In this document: positions 31,769 through 40,881 of the stretch, piece by piece | How the letters are laid out: the number at the start of each line of letters is the position of its first letter | Position numbering within the stretch: the stretch's first letter is position 1 | Assembly: GCF_016307205.1 (NCBI RefSeq) | Contig: NZ_JAEIJD010000002.1 | Coordinates: 62,001-126,000 of the forward strand | Direction of reading: 5' to 3' | Source of the DNA: Pontibaca salina | Lineage (GTDB): Bacteria; Pseudomonadota; Alphaproteobacteria; Rhodobacterales; Rhodobacteraceae | Length of the DNA stretch: 64,000 nucleotides | Program-made: the position numbers and the translations under genes | Notes under the pieces: generated by a model | Database searches by the model: none | Told to the model about the DNA's origin: nothing | Seen by the model: the letters and a program-made list of their open reading frames with translations, nothing else

Positions 31769-33073
31769 TCAGTCTTTGAACACACGTTTGAAAATCGTAT
31801 CCACGTGTTTCGTGTGATAGGCCATGTCGAATTTCTCTTCGATCTCAGCGGGGCTAAGCGCGGCGGTCACGTCCGCATCGGCCAAAAGTTCAGTTTTAAA
31901 ATCCTTACCCTCTTCCCAGACTTTCATCGCGTTACGTTGGACAAGGGTATAGGCATCCTCGCGCGATACACCTGCCTGAGTCAGGGCAAGAAGCACCCGC
32001 TGCGACATCACCAGACCGCGGAACTTATGCAAGTTTGCCAGCATGTTCTCGGGGTAGATCACCAGTTTATCGATCACTTGAGTAAGCCGGGCCAAGGCAA
32101 AGTCTAGCGTGACGGTGGTATCGGGCCCGATATTGCGCTCGACCGAGGAATGGGAAATGTCGCGCTCATGCCAAAGCGCCACGTTTTCCATGGCTGGAAC
32201 CACGGCCATACGGACCAGACGGGCAAGGCCAGTCAGGTTTTCGGTCAGCACCGGGTTGCGCTTGTGTGGCATGGCAGAACTGCCCTTTTGGCCGGCGCTG
32301 AAAAACTCTTCGGCCTCCAGCACCTCGGTGCGCTGCATGTGCCGGATTTCGATGGCGATATTTTCAATACTGCTGGCAACCACACCCAACGCCGCAAAGA
32401 AAGCGGCGTGCCGGTCGCGCGGGATCACCTGTGTGGAAATCGGCTCGGGCTCCAGTCCCATCTGGGCGCAGACATGCTCTTCGATACGCGGATCGATATT
32501 GGCAAATGTGCCGACTGCACCAGAAATCGCGCCCGTGGCGACTTCAAATCGCGCCTTTTCCAGCCGATTGAGGTTGCGCTCCATCTCGGCATAGAACCGG
32601 GCAAATGTCAGGCCCATCGTGGTCGGTTCAGCGTGGATGCCATGGCTGCGCCCGATGCGCACCGTTTCCTTATGCTCATAAGCGCGACGTTTCAGGGCAG
32701 CCAGCAATTCCTTCATGTCGGCAATCAGGATGTCGGCGGCGCGCACCAGTTGCACATTGAAGGTGGTGTCCAGAACATCGGAGCTGGTCATGCCCTGATG
32801 CACGAAGCGCGCTGCATCCGCGCCGACGATCTCGGACAAATGAGTCAGGAAGGCGATCACGTCATGTTTGGTCACCGCCTCGATTTCATCAATGCGGGCA
32901 ACGTCGAACTCCACGTCCTTGGCCTTCCACACCGCTTGCGCATTCTCCCGCGGGATCACGCCCAGATCGGCCATGGCATCGCAAGCGTGGGCCTCGATCT
33001 CGAACCAGATGCGAAACTTGGTTTCGGGCGACCAGATGGCAACCATATCGGGGCGGGAATAGCGGGGGATCAT
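31769..33073 (-). CDS. purB: Adenylosuccinate lyase
   Basis: The 434-residue fumarase-superfamily enzyme catalyses two steps of purine synthesis: SAICAR to AICAR and adenylosuccinate to AMP. The signature GQKGSSAMPHKRNPV is near residue 260, with catalytic histidines in RSHGIHAEPTT near residue 138 and HQGMTSSD near residue 84. ATG at 33073 (MIPRYSRPDMVAIW) is preferred to a GTG twelve bases upstream because AAAGG is spaced correctly only for the ATG. The 5' region overlaps a candidate structured RNA. Confidence 0.96.
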   Translation of the reverse strand: MIPRYSRPDMVAIWSPETKFRIWFEIEAHACDAMADLGVIPRENAQAVWKAKDVEFDVARIDEIEAVTKHDVIAFLTHLSEIVGADAARFVHQGMTSSDVLDTTFNVQLVRAADILIADMKELLAALKRRAYEHKETVRIGRSHGIHAEPTTMGLTFARFYAEMERNLNRLEKARFEVATGAISGAVGTFANIDPRIEEHVCAQMGLEPEPISTQVIPRDRHAAFFAALGVVASSIENIAIEIRHMQRTEVLEAEEFFSAGQKGSSAMPHKRNPVLTENLTGLARLVRMAVVPAMENVALWHERDISHSSVERNIGPDTTVTLDFALARLTQVIDKLVIYPENMLANLHKFRGLVMSQRVLLALTQAGVSREDAYTLVQRNAMKVWEEGKDFKTELLADADVTAALSPAEIEEKFDMAYHTKHVDTIFKRVFKD

Positions 33074-33082
33074 TGGCAGCGA

Positions 33083-33233
33083 CACCTTTCATATTGGAGT
33101 TGCGAGCCTAATAGACCGCCTAGGCCGCTGCCACAAGGTAAGAGCCGGCGTAACCCTGAAACTGAGTGCTCTTGGTCAGGTCGGCAACGGGGTATTGCGC
33201 AACGTGATATGGGTTGGAGCAACCGTTAAGGTG
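33083..33233 (-). ncRNA. Candidate rod-shaped structured RNA, possibly 6S RNA
   Basis: Four nested stems can be drawn by eye on the minus strand: CACCTT (33233-33228) with AAGGTG (33088-33083), GGTTGC (33224-33219) with GCAACT (33103-33098, one G-U pair), CCGTTGCC (33190-33183) with GGCAGCGG (33132-33125, one G-U pair), and AAGAGC (33173-33168) with GCTCTT (33145-33140). This makes a roughly 150-base rod with a large central internal loop, the shape of 6S RNA. It lies just after the 5-formyl-THF cyclo-ligase gene, whose homologue (ygfA) neighbours 6S RNA in many proteobacteria, and its 3' half contains CAGGGTTACGCC, similar to my memory of E. coli 6S RNA. The outermost stem includes the purB ribosome site, so ends are uncertain. 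It was not folded computationally. Confidence 0.45.
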
Positions 33234-33250
33234 CTCGGATCCAAGCTGTA

Positions 33251-33907
33251 TCAGTTTGGGATGTGTCCTTGCACGGAACCATCGCCTAGAACCACCGTCT
33301 GCATCGGAATGTCCCAAGGCAGCGGGAAAATGCTCTTCATGCGCGCAAAGGGCTGGCCGACCCCGATCACCCAGGGGAGTTTATCCATCGCAGCCAATGT
33401 GCGGTCATAATAGCCCCCGCCATTGCCAAGCCGATAAAGCTGGTTATCAATCCCCAAAACCGCCGAAATCACAATGTCTGGCTGCACGGCATCGCCATCG
33501 ACCGGCACCGGGATATTCCATATGCCGCGTTCCATTTTGCAGCGTGGTGCCCAGGGCCGGAATTCCAGCGGCTGTCCCTTTTTCAGCACGACAGGCAAGG
33601 CGATGTTCGCACCTGCCTCATGGGCTTTTGTCATCCATGGCCGCAGGTCCATTTCGCCGCGAATTGGCCAATAAACGGCGATGTTTTGCCCTTGCGGTGC
33701 GTTGATCAGTCGGTCCAGCTCCGCACCCACGACCTGCGCCATCTGGGCGTTGTCGCTTTGCGATGTCGAGCGGCGCATTTCGTATAACCTAGCTCTTTCA
33801 CGGGTGCGAAACCGCGCGACATCTTTTGCGGTCTGCGGATCGACCGGATGGCCGTCAATCAGTTCATGGGCGAAACAGGGCTCCGAGCCCCCGGTGCTAT
33901 CGGACAT
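33251..33907 (-). CDS. 5-formyltetrahydrofolate cyclo-ligase
   Basis: The 218-residue enzyme converts 5-formyl-THF to 5,10-methenyl-THF using ATP. The family blocks are VYWPIRGEMDLRPW near residue 78, LPVVLKKGQPLEFR near residue 103 and the ATP-binding LGNGGGYYDRTL near residue 160. The ATG at 33907 has GGAGG seven bases upstream, but that site is within a strong hairpin (separate entry). The gene lies between glnA and the structured-RNA candidate on the same strand. Confidence 0.92.
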   Translation of the reverse strand: MSDSTGGSEPCFAHELIDGHPVDPQTAKDVARFRTRERARLYEMRRSTSQSDNAQMAQVVGAELDRLINAPQGQNIAVYWPIRGEMDLRPWMTKAHEAGANIALPVVLKKGQPLEFRPWAPRCKMERGIWNIPVPVDGDAVQPDIVISAVLGIDNQLYRLGNGGGYYDRTLAAMDKLPWVIGVGQPFARMKSIFPLPWDIPMQTVVLGDGSVQGHIPN

Positions 33908-33911
33908 GCGC

Positions 33912-33945
33912 GTGCCTCCATTCTTCCGGCAACCCTAGGAGGCAC
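33912..33945 (-). promoter_or_regulatory. Hairpin sequestering the cyclo-ligase ribosome-binding site
   Basis: On the minus strand GTGCCTCC (33945-33938) pairs perfectly with GGAGGCAC (33919-33912), with an 18-base loop. The 3' arm contains the complete Shine-Dalgarno GGAGG seven bases before the ATG, so translation should depend on opening this stem. Confidence 0.6.
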
Positions 33946-34017
33946 CACGATGGATGTCAAAGACCGCCAGCTTCTTTCTGGTTTAAAATACCCAATTCCA
34001 AGCTTCGCGCACGGGCG

Positions 34018-34043
34018 AGCGGGCGGAGATTAAGCCGCCCGCT
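34018..34043 (-). terminator. Possible terminator of glnBA
   Basis: AGCGGGCGG and CCGCCCGCT form a nine-base perfect stem with an eight-base loop, starting eight bases past the glnA stop. No T-run follows on the minus strand, so it may be a stability hairpin instead. Confidence 0.5.
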
Positions 34044-34050
34044 GGTGCGA

Positions 34051-35457
34051 TCAGCAACTGTAATACATCGCGAATTCGACCGGATGGGGCGTGGTTTCAT
34101 ACCGCTCCAGTTCCTCACGTTTCAGGCGGATATATCCATCAATCTGGTCACGCGTGAACACATCCCCCGCCAGCAGGAACTCACCATTGGTTTCCAGTTC
34201 TTCCAGCGCTTCACGCAGGGAGCTGCAAACCGACGGAATACTGGCCAGTTCCTCGGCGGGTAAATCGTAAAGGTTCTTATCCATCGCCTCGCCCGGGTCG
34301 ATCCGGGATTTGATCCCGTCCAGGCCAGCCATCAGCAGGGCTGCAAAGCACAGATAGGGGTTTGCCGCCGGATCGGGAAAGCGCGCCTCGACCCGTTTGG
34401 CCTTGGGAGATTCTGCCCACGGAATACGAATGCAGCCAGACCTATTGCGTGCTGAATAGGCCCGCAGAACAGGGGCCTCAAATCCCGGCACCAGCCGCTT
34501 GTAACTGTTCGTGGTCGGGTTGGTAAATGCGTTCAACGCTTTCGCATGTTTCAACAGGCCGCCGATAAAATACAGCGCCTCCTGACTGAGATCGGCATAG
34601 CGATCTCCCGCAAAAAGCGGCTTGCCGTCTTTCCAGATCGACATGTTGACATGCATGCCGCTGCCATTGTCGCCGGAAATCGGCTTGGGCATGAAAGTTG
34701 CCGACTTGCCATAGGCATGAGCAACGTTGTGGATGACATATTTGTATTTCTGGATTTCGTCAGCCTGCGTGGTCAGCGTGCCAAACAGCAACCCCAGCTC
34801 ATGCTGGCACGAGGCAACTTCGTGGTGGTGCTTATCCACTTTCATGCCAAGCCGCTTCATCGTGCTGAGCATTTCCGAGCGCAGATCCTGAGCCTCATCC
34901 ACCGGGTTGATCGGGACATAGCCACCTTTCAGCGCCGGTCGGTGACCCATGTTGCCCATCTCGTACTCGGTATCGGTGTTCCACGATCCGTCGGTTGCAT
35001 CCACCTCGTAAGAAACTTTGTTGATTGTGGACGAGAACCGCACATCATCAAACAGGAAAAACTCGGCTTCCGGTCCGAAATAAGCAGTATCGCCGATGCC
35101 GCTTGCGATCAGAAAAGCTTCGGCTTTCTGAGCAGTGCCGCGCGGATCTCGCGCATAGGGTTCGCCGGTATCCGGTTCTACCACGGTGCAATGGATGCAC
35201 AGGGTCTTTTCCGCATAGAACGGATCGACATAGGCGCTTTCAGTATCCGGTAACAACTTCATGTCTGAGGCTTCAACCGTTTTCCAACCGGCAATTGACG
35301 AGCCGTCGAACATGAATCCTTCGTCGATGAAATCCTCGTCGACCAGATCGGCGACAAGGGTGACGTGCTGCATTGTGCCCCGCGGATCGGTAAAGCGGAT
35401 ATCGACAAATTCGATGTCCTCGTCGACGATCTGTTGCAGAATGGCTTCGGTACTCAT
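34051..35457 (-). CDS. glnA: Glutamine synthetase type I
   Basis: The 468-residue enzyme joins ammonia to glutamate with ATP. The beta-grasp region [10 protein letters not shown] is near residue 47, the ATP/glutamate region [10 protein letters not shown] near residue 264 and Tyr397 lies in NLYDLPAEE, exactly the adenylylation site position of E. coli GlnA, so GlnE-type control is likely. The start at 35457 follows AAGGAAGG; an upstream in-frame start would overlap glnB. It lies 34 bases after glnB. Confidence 0.97.
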   Translation of the reverse strand: MSTEAILQQIVDEDIEFVDIRFTDPRGTMQHVTLVADLVDEDFIDEGFMFDGSSIAGWKTVEASDMKLLPDTESAYVDPFYAEKTLCIHCTVVEPDTGEPYARDPRGTAQKAEAFLIASGIGDTAYFGPEAEFFLFDDVRFSSTINKVSYEVDATDGSWNTDTEYEMGNMGHRPALKGGYVPINPVDEAQDLRSEMLSTMKRLGMKVDKHHHEVASCQHELGLLFGTLTTQADEIQKYKYVIHNVAHAYGKSATFMPKPISGDNGSGMHVNMSIWKDGKPLFAGDRYADLSQEALYFIGGLLKHAKALNAFTNPTTNSYKRLVPGFEAPVLRAYSARNRSGCIRIPWAESPKAKRVEARFPDPAANPYLCFAALLMAGLDGIKSRIDPGEAMDKNLYDLPAEELASIPSVCSSLREALEELETNGEFLLAGDVFTRDQIDGYIRLKREELERYETTPHPVEFAMYYSC

Positions 35458-35491
35458 TGGCGTTGCGTCCTTCCTTTGGAAACGCGGATAT

Positions 35492-35881
<390 letters not shown>

Positions 35882-35987
35882 TCAAGACAATCATATAGGA
35901 TAGTGCAGAGCCATAGGTTTTACGGGCGGCGTGGATATTTTATGCATCGACTTGGTGGTTTTGGCAATAACGGAGTGAAGGCGTCAC

Positions 35988-37553
35988 ATGACTGAATTGC
36001 TGAGCGCGGCGCAGATGCGCACCATAGAAAATGCAGCGATTGACAGCGGCGACACGACCGGGTTGATCCTGATGGAGCGCGCCGGACAGGCTATCGTCGA
36101 GGCGATTTTGAAGGAATGGCCAGAGTGGAAACAGTTGCCGCGTCATGCGGTCGTCCTGTGCGGACCGGGCAATAATGGCGGTGATGGCTTTGTGGTGGCG
36201 CGTTTGCTGCAGCAGCAGGGCTGGCGGATCGATCTGTTCCTTTACGGCGACGCCGAAAGACTGCCGCCGGATGCAAGGCAGAATTATGACCGCTGGGCGG
36301 CGCTCGGTTCGGTGCACCCGCTATCCGGTCCGCAGAATATTGCTCGGCTTTCCCCCGATCTTATTCTGGATGCATTATTCGGAACCGGCCTGACGCGCCC
36401 AGTCGATGAAATGCTGGTGCAAGTCATCGGACAAGTCGCGACCATGCGCGGGGCGGCGGGTCCATCGCGATTGGTCGCAGTGGACATGCCTTCGGGCCTT
36501 TGTTCGGATAGTGGGCGGCAACTGGTCAAACCGGACGGTTCATCGGGGACACTGACAGCGGCTGACATGACTGTGACCTTCGAGCGAGCGCGACTTGGGC
36601 ATCGGCTGTCCCAAGGCAGCGCACTGTCGGGCAAGACCGTGGTCAAAAGCATTGGGTTGGACCAAAAGGTCCGCGATCTGGTGTCCGGCATCGAGCTAGT
36701 GAAGGAGGCGCGGAGTTCGTCGCGAAGGCTTGCGAAGTCCACGGGTGCCCATAAATATTCACATGGTCATGCACTGGTCCTGGCGGGCGGGGCGGGGCGG
36801 ACCGGGGCGGCGCGACTGGCGGCGCGCGGCGCGCTGCGGATCGGGGCCGGGCTGGTCACCCTGGGCGTGCCGGGGTCGGCGCAACAGGAGGTCGCCAGCC
36901 AGATCACTGCCCTGATGCTGGAACGGGTCGATGATGGTGACGCGTTAGGGCAGGTGCTTGAAGATGCGCGGATCAACGCGCTTTGCCTCGGGCCGGGATT
37001 GGGACTAAGCCGCGCTCGCGATTTGGTTACAGTCGCGCTGACAAGCGGGCGGGCCTGCGTTTTGGACGCGGACGCGCTGACCGTGTTTTCGGATGATCCC
37101 CAAACCCTGTTTGACATGTTGCACAAAGCCTGTGTGCTGACCCCACATGAGGGAGAGTTCGCGCGCCTGTTTGCGGACATTGCCGACAAATTGGCCACAC
37201 CGGCAACCACAGGGCCGGCCTATTCCCGCGTTGATGCTACCCGCGCGGCAGCGCAGCGGGCGGGGTGTGTGGTGTTGTTGAAAGGGTCTGACACGGTAAT
37301 CGCCGCTCCCGACGGGACATGCGCCATTAATTCGGCCCGCCGCGAATGGGCAGCACCTTGGCTTGCCACAGCCGGGGCTGGGGATGTGCTTGCGGGATTC
37401 ATCACTGGTCTGCTGGCACGCGGGCTTGATCCGATGCAGGCGGCAGAAGCCGCTGCGTGGCTCCATGTGGAATGCGCGCGAAAATTTGGTCCCGGTCTGA
37501 TTGCCGAGGATATAGCGGAAACTTTGCCATTGGTCTTACGCAAGCTGACGTGA
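35988..37553 (+). CDS. nnr: Bifunctional NAD(P)H-hydrate epimerase / ADP-dependent dehydratase
   Basis: The 521-residue protein repairs hydrated NADH and NADPH. The N-terminal YjeF epimerase domain (about residues 1-215) carries CGPGNNGGDGFVVARLL near residue 58; the C-terminal ribokinase-like dehydratase domain (about 230-521) carries AGGAGRTGAARLAARGAL near residue 265, LTPHEGEFARLF near residue 384 and WLATAGAGDVLAGFI near residue 458. Both halves look complete. It is divergent from glnB. Confidence 0.95.
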   Translation: MTELLSAAQMRTIENAAIDSGDTTGLILMERAGQAIVEAILKEWPEWKQLPRHAVVLCGPGNNGGDGFVVARLLQQQGWRIDLFLYGDAERLPPDARQNYDRWAALGSVHPLSGPQNIARLSPDLILDALFGTGLTRPVDEMLVQVIGQVATMRGAAGPSRLVAVDMPSGLCSDSGRQLVKPDGSSGTLTAADMTVTFERARLGHRLSQGSALSGKTVVKSIGLDQKVRDLVSGIELVKEARSSSRRLAKSTGAHKYSHGHALVLAGGAGRTGAARLAARGALRIGAGLVTLGVPGSAQQEVASQITALMLERVDDGDALGQVLEDARINALCLGPGLGLSRARDLVTVALTSGRACVLDADALTVFSDDPQTLFDMLHKACVLTPHEGEFARLFADIADKLATPATTGPAYSRVDATRAAAQRAGCVVLLKGSDTVIAAPDGTCAINSARREWAAPWLATAGAGDVLAGFITGLLARGLDPMQAAEAAAWLHVECARKFGPGLIAEDIAETLPLVLRKLT

Positions 37554-37667
37554 CCGCTTTGGTGATCGAAGATTGGCAAGCACGGCGCGATTGCAATTTC
37601 CCTCTCGCTTCCTCAGGCAGGCTTTGCTATGAGGCAGCAACCCGCCGGAACACCCCGGCGGTGCTGT

Positions 37668-37752
37668 GCGGGTGTGGCGGAATTGGTAGACGCACCAGAT
37701 TTAGGTTCTGGCGCCGCAAGGCGTGGGGGTTCAAGTCCCTTCACCCGCACCA
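37668..37752 (+). tRNA. tRNA-Leu (anticodon UAG)
   Basis: The acceptor stem GCGGGTG pairs with CACCCGC, and the CCA end is encoded. The anticodon stem CCAGA/TCTGG holds loop TTTAGGT with anticodon TAG, reading CUA and CUG leucine codons. A variable arm (GCGCCGCAAGGCGT) and T-arm GGGGG TTCAAGT CCCTT are present. A GC-rich hairpin at 37642-37661 lies just upstream and may separate it from nnr. Confidence 0.95.
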
Positions 37753-37814
37753 TACCAAGATATTCTATGGGCACTTGGCGAGTTCACGCGCCGATTCCAG
37801 CGTGGGAATCGTAA

Positions 37815-38474
37815 CTACGCTGTTGTAGTTTTCTTACCTGGTCGAGGGGCAGGTTCGGCGGAAGCCTTCTGATTCTGATCTGTGATCAGCAGACAGGCGC
37901 CGATGATCTTGCGGGTGTCGTCATACATGCCGGGGCGCTCGCCGCGCCAGCGGGAGAAATGCCGGCGCGGCTTTGCAGTCGGCGCGGTCAACGTGCGCAG
38001 GGTTTCTTCGGTTTCTGCAGCGAAACGGGAAAACCGAATGCGCATGTTATCGTGAAATGTGTCGCGGTGTTTCACTTCCATACGCAGATGGAAAAGGGAA
38101 CTGCGCGAGCGCGGGGCGATCTTCATGGCGGCGATCTGTTCCGGGGCATTGCGCCATATGCACAACGCCCGGCGCTGGAGCTTTTGGGCGCGAGACAGAT
38201 CACCGTTGTGCATTGCGATCCGCGCCAGACTGGCCGCTGAGGTGGCGCGCCGCAGGTCGGAGCGCTCAAAAGCCAGTCGCGCAAGTATTTCGGCCTGACG
38301 GAATAGCGCGGCGGATTTGGCGATGCGAGCTTCGCAATACCGGCGATTGCCCGCCTCCATCAGACGCTCCCAGACCAGATCTGCCCGCGTCCAACCGGCG
38401 GCGCGCGCGGCCTGCATCTCACGGTCGTCCCGGCTAAAGCCCCAGATATGCGGCGCGGACATGTTCGTTGTCAT
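37815..38474 (-). CDS. Hypothetical helical protein downstream of livF
   Basis: The 219-residue protein has no signal peptide or membrane segment. Its middle (about residues 45-125) is rich in short Ala/Arg/Leu helices such as AEILARLAFERSDLR and LARIAMHNGDLSRAQKL, suggestive of a TPR-like helical repeat; the C-terminus is very basic and ends PRPGKKTTTA. The start at 38474 overlaps the livF end by 41 bases; an internal ATG at 38462 is also possible. I do not recognise a family. Overlap with livF implies cotranscription. Confidence 0.6.
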   Translation of the reverse strand: MTTNMSAPHIWGFSRDDREMQAARAAGWTRADLVWERLMEAGNRRYCEARIAKSAALFRQAEILARLAFERSDLRRATSAASLARIAMHNGDLSRAQKLQRRALCIWRNAPEQIAAMKIAPRSRSSLFHLRMEVKHRDTFHDNMRIRFSRFAAETEETLRTLTAPTAKPRRHFSRWRGERPGMYDDTRKIIGACLLITDQNQKASAEPAPRPGKKTTTA

Positions 38475-39141
38475 GAAGTTCACTCGCAGGGCCCTCCAAT
38501 GCCATGTTGCCGGATTCCAGAACATAGGCGTAATTCGCCAATTCCAGCGCCAGCACCGCGTTCTGTTCGACCAGAACCACCGACAATCCCCGCGCGTTGA
38601 TCTCTTCGACGATGACGGCGATTTCCTCGACGATGACGGGGGCGAGACCCATTGACGGCTCATCCATCAGCAAGATGCGCGGATCGGACATTAACGCCCG
38701 CCCGATCGCCAGCATTTGCTGTTCGCCGCCCGACATGGTCTGCGCCCGTTGCCGCCGTCTTTCGTGCAGGCGCGGGAAACGTTCGAACACGTCTTTGAGA
38801 TCATTCTCGACCTTGGCTTTGTCCTTGCGCAGGAACGCTCCGGTGCGCAGGTTTTCCTCGACTGTCATATCGGGGAAAATCCGCCGCCCTTCGGGCACAT
38901 GGGCGATGCCGTGTGCTACGATCTTATGCGGCGCCATGCCGTCGATGCGCTTGCCTTCGAAATGGATTTCACCGCTTTTCAGGGGCAGCATCCCGGACAT
39001 GGCGCGTAAACTTGTCGTCTTGCCCGCGCCATTGCCGCCGATGATGGTGACAATCTGGCCTTCGGGGACATTTATCGAGATGTTGCGGATCGCCGAGATC
39101 TTGCCGTAATTCACGTTGATATCGCGCATTTCAAGCAACAT
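38434..39141 (-). CDS. livF: Branched-chain amino acid-type ABC transporter, ATPase LivF
   Basis: The 235-residue ATPase has the Walker A GGNGAGKTTSLRAMSG near residue 35, the ABC signature MSGGEQQMLAIGRAL near residue 135 and Walker B ILLMDEPSMGLAP near residue 155. The short LivF type, ending soon after the Walker B region, and the neighbours livG, livM and livH fix the assignment. The ATG at 39141 follows GGGAGG and overlaps the livG stop by eleven bases. Confidence 0.94.
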   Translation of the reverse strand: MLLEMRDINVNYGKISAIRNISINVPEGQIVTIIGGNGAGKTTSLRAMSGMLPLKSGEIHFEGKRIDGMAPHKIVAHGIAHVPEGRRIFPDMTVEENLRTGAFLRKDKAKVENDLKDVFERFPRLHERRRQRAQTMSGGEQQMLAIGRALMSDPRILLMDEPSMGLAPVIVEEIAVIVEEINARGLSVVLVEQNAVLALELANYAYVLESGNMALEGPASELHDNEHVRAAYLGL

Positions 39142-39898
39142 GTCGGGCGCCTCCCAGATAGGCTTCGATGACAGCCGGGTGATTGCGGATCTCAGCTGGA
39201 CCGCCCTCGGCAAGAAACTTGCCAAAACTCATGCAGGTGATGTTATCGCACAGGCCCATGATCGCCTGCATGTCATGCTCTACAAGCAGAATAGTAATGC
39301 CGTCGCTGCAAAGCTGCTTCATCAGTCCCATCATGTGCTTGGTCTCTTCCGGGTTCATCCCGGTAAAAGGTTCATCCAGAAGGACGATATCGGGATGACT
39401 GGCATAGGCCACAGCCATACCTAACGCACGTTGGTGACCATGGGACAAATCCCCGGCGTGTTCGTGGCCGACATCCGCCAAACCGAAAAATGTCAAAGCC
39501 TCTCGGGCGCGGGCCTCGGCACCATTGCGGGCGTCTTTGTCCCAGCCGAAAATCGCCGCAAAGAGGTTGGGGCGAAACGGCATATGCGTCCCGACGAGTG
39601 CGTTTTCCAACACCGTTAATTCGGCGAACAGGGTCGAGTGCTGGAACGTGCGTACCACCCCGCGGCGGGCGACCTCGTGCATCGGAAGGCCAGCGATGTT
39701 TTCGCCGCGCAGCAGAACCTCACCCGCTGACGGGGTGTAAAAACCTGAAATCATGTTGAAGGTGGTGGTTTTGCCGGCCCCGTTAGGGCCGATCAAACCG
39801 TGGATCGTGCCCTTCTCGACCTTGAAGTTCAGGGTGTCTACGGCGGTCAGTCCGCCAAAGCGCATCGTCAGGTCTTTTACTTCCAAAAGAGAGGTCAT
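39131..39898 (-). CDS. livG: Branched-chain amino acid-type ABC transporter, ATPase LivG
   Basis: The 255-residue ATPase has Walker A GPNGAGKTTTFNMISG near residue 37, LSHGHQRALGMAVAYA as the variant signature near residue 150 and Walker B IVLLDEPFTGMNPEE near residue 170, typical of LivG. Its start overlaps the livM stop by four bases (ATGA). Confidence 0.94.
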   Translation of the reverse strand: MTSLLEVKDLTMRFGGLTAVDTLNFKVEKGTIHGLIGPNGAGKTTTFNMISGFYTPSAGEVLLRGENIAGLPMHEVARRGVVRTFQHSTLFAELTVLENALVGTHMPFRPNLFAAIFGWDKDARNGAEARAREALTFFGLADVGHEHAGDLSHGHQRALGMAVAYASHPDIVLLDEPFTGMNPEETKHMMGLMKQLCSDGITILLVEHDMQAIMGLCDNITCMSFGKFLAEGGPAEIRNHPAVIEAYLGGARHVA

Positions 39899-40881
39899 TT
39901 GGCTTCCTCCGGGCGCAGAGATCTGCGCTCTTTCTGACGGGTGAATTTTTGCACGATGCTCTCTAAGCCGTTGGGCATGAACAGGATCGACAGGATCAGG
40001 ATGAGGCCGTAGATCAGCGGCCTTGTCTGCTCGAGGCCCAATTCACGCAGGACGACTTCATTGAGGATCGTCAGCACCACACAGCCCAGAATTGGGCCAT
40101 AGAACGTGCTGGTACCCCCGACGATGGCCCAGGTAAGCACGAATACCATAACCTCGACATCAAAGCTGTTGGGGTTGATGGTTCCGATATAGTGCGCCAG
40201 CAGCGCCCCCGCGATGCCGGCAAACCCGGAGGCAATAACAAAGGCCAGTGTTCGATAGGCCCGTAAATTGACGCCTGATGCCTGGGCCAGTTTGTCTTGC
40301 CAATGCACCGCTTGGAAGGTCAACCCGATCGGCGATTTTTCGATCCGCCAGAGGATCCAAAGGCAGATCGCCACCACGATGGCCGAGAAGTAGAAATAGC
40401 TTGTTGGTTCAAAAAAATCAAAATCATAGAAACCGACCGAGAAATCCGGCATGGGGTCGATGCCTTTGATGCCCTTGGTGCCCCCGAAAGGTTCGCGGAA
40501 ACGCTTCCAGAGAAGTCGGATGATTTCACCTGCGGCAAAGCTGCCAATTAGGAAATAGAACCCCTTCATGCGAAACAGCGGATAGCTGAGCGCCAGCGCG
40601 GTCAGGCCTGCGACGACCCCGCCCATCACGATCCCGAGCGGGACATAAAGGCCAGAGGATTTCGTTAGCATCGCCGAGGCATAAGCCCCGACGCCCATAA
40701 TGACCACATGACCCAATGACCACTCACCGGTCAGCGTCAAAAGACGATAAGACGCCACCACCAGTATATTGATGGTCAGGAAAACCAACACTTCCTGCTG
40801 CGAGAAACTGAGAAGATTTGGCAGGGCGAACAATATCGCGGCGATAACGGTCCAAATGAAGATGTTACGCACGGTCGGCAC
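39895..40881 (-). CDS. livM: Branched-chain amino acid-type ABC transporter, permease LivM
   Basis: The 328-residue inner-membrane permease has eight to ten hydrophobic segments and the LivM segments LLTLTGEWSLGHVVIMGVGAYASA-like region near residue 48 and FVLTWAIVGGTSTFYGPILG near residue 238. Its start overlaps livH by 17 bases. The basic C-terminus is cytoplasmic. Confidence 0.92.
   Translation of the reverse strand: MPTVRNIFIWTVIAAILFALPNLLSFSQQEVLVFLTINILVVASYRLLTLTGEWSLGHVVIMGVGAYASAMLTKSSGLYVPLGIVMGGVVAGLTALALSYPLFRMKGFYFLIGSFAAGEIIRLLWKRFREPFGGTKGIKGIDPMPDFSVGFYDFDFFEPTSYFYFSAIVVAICLWILWRIEKSPIGLTFQAVHWQDKLAQASGVNLRAYRTLAFVIASGFAGIAGALLAHYIGTINPNSFDVEVMVFVLTWAIVGGTSTFYGPILGCVVLTILNEVVLRELGLEQTRPLIYGLILILSILFMPNGLESIVQKFTRQKERRSLRPEEAK

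Noticed and set aside
33120-33317. Short minus-strand frame of 65 codons between purB and cyclo-ligase (ends GYAGSYLVAAA).
   Set aside because: It overlaps the cyclo-ligase 3' end, has no good ribosome site, and coincides with strongly paired bases of the RNA candidate; coding was judged less likely, though not excluded.
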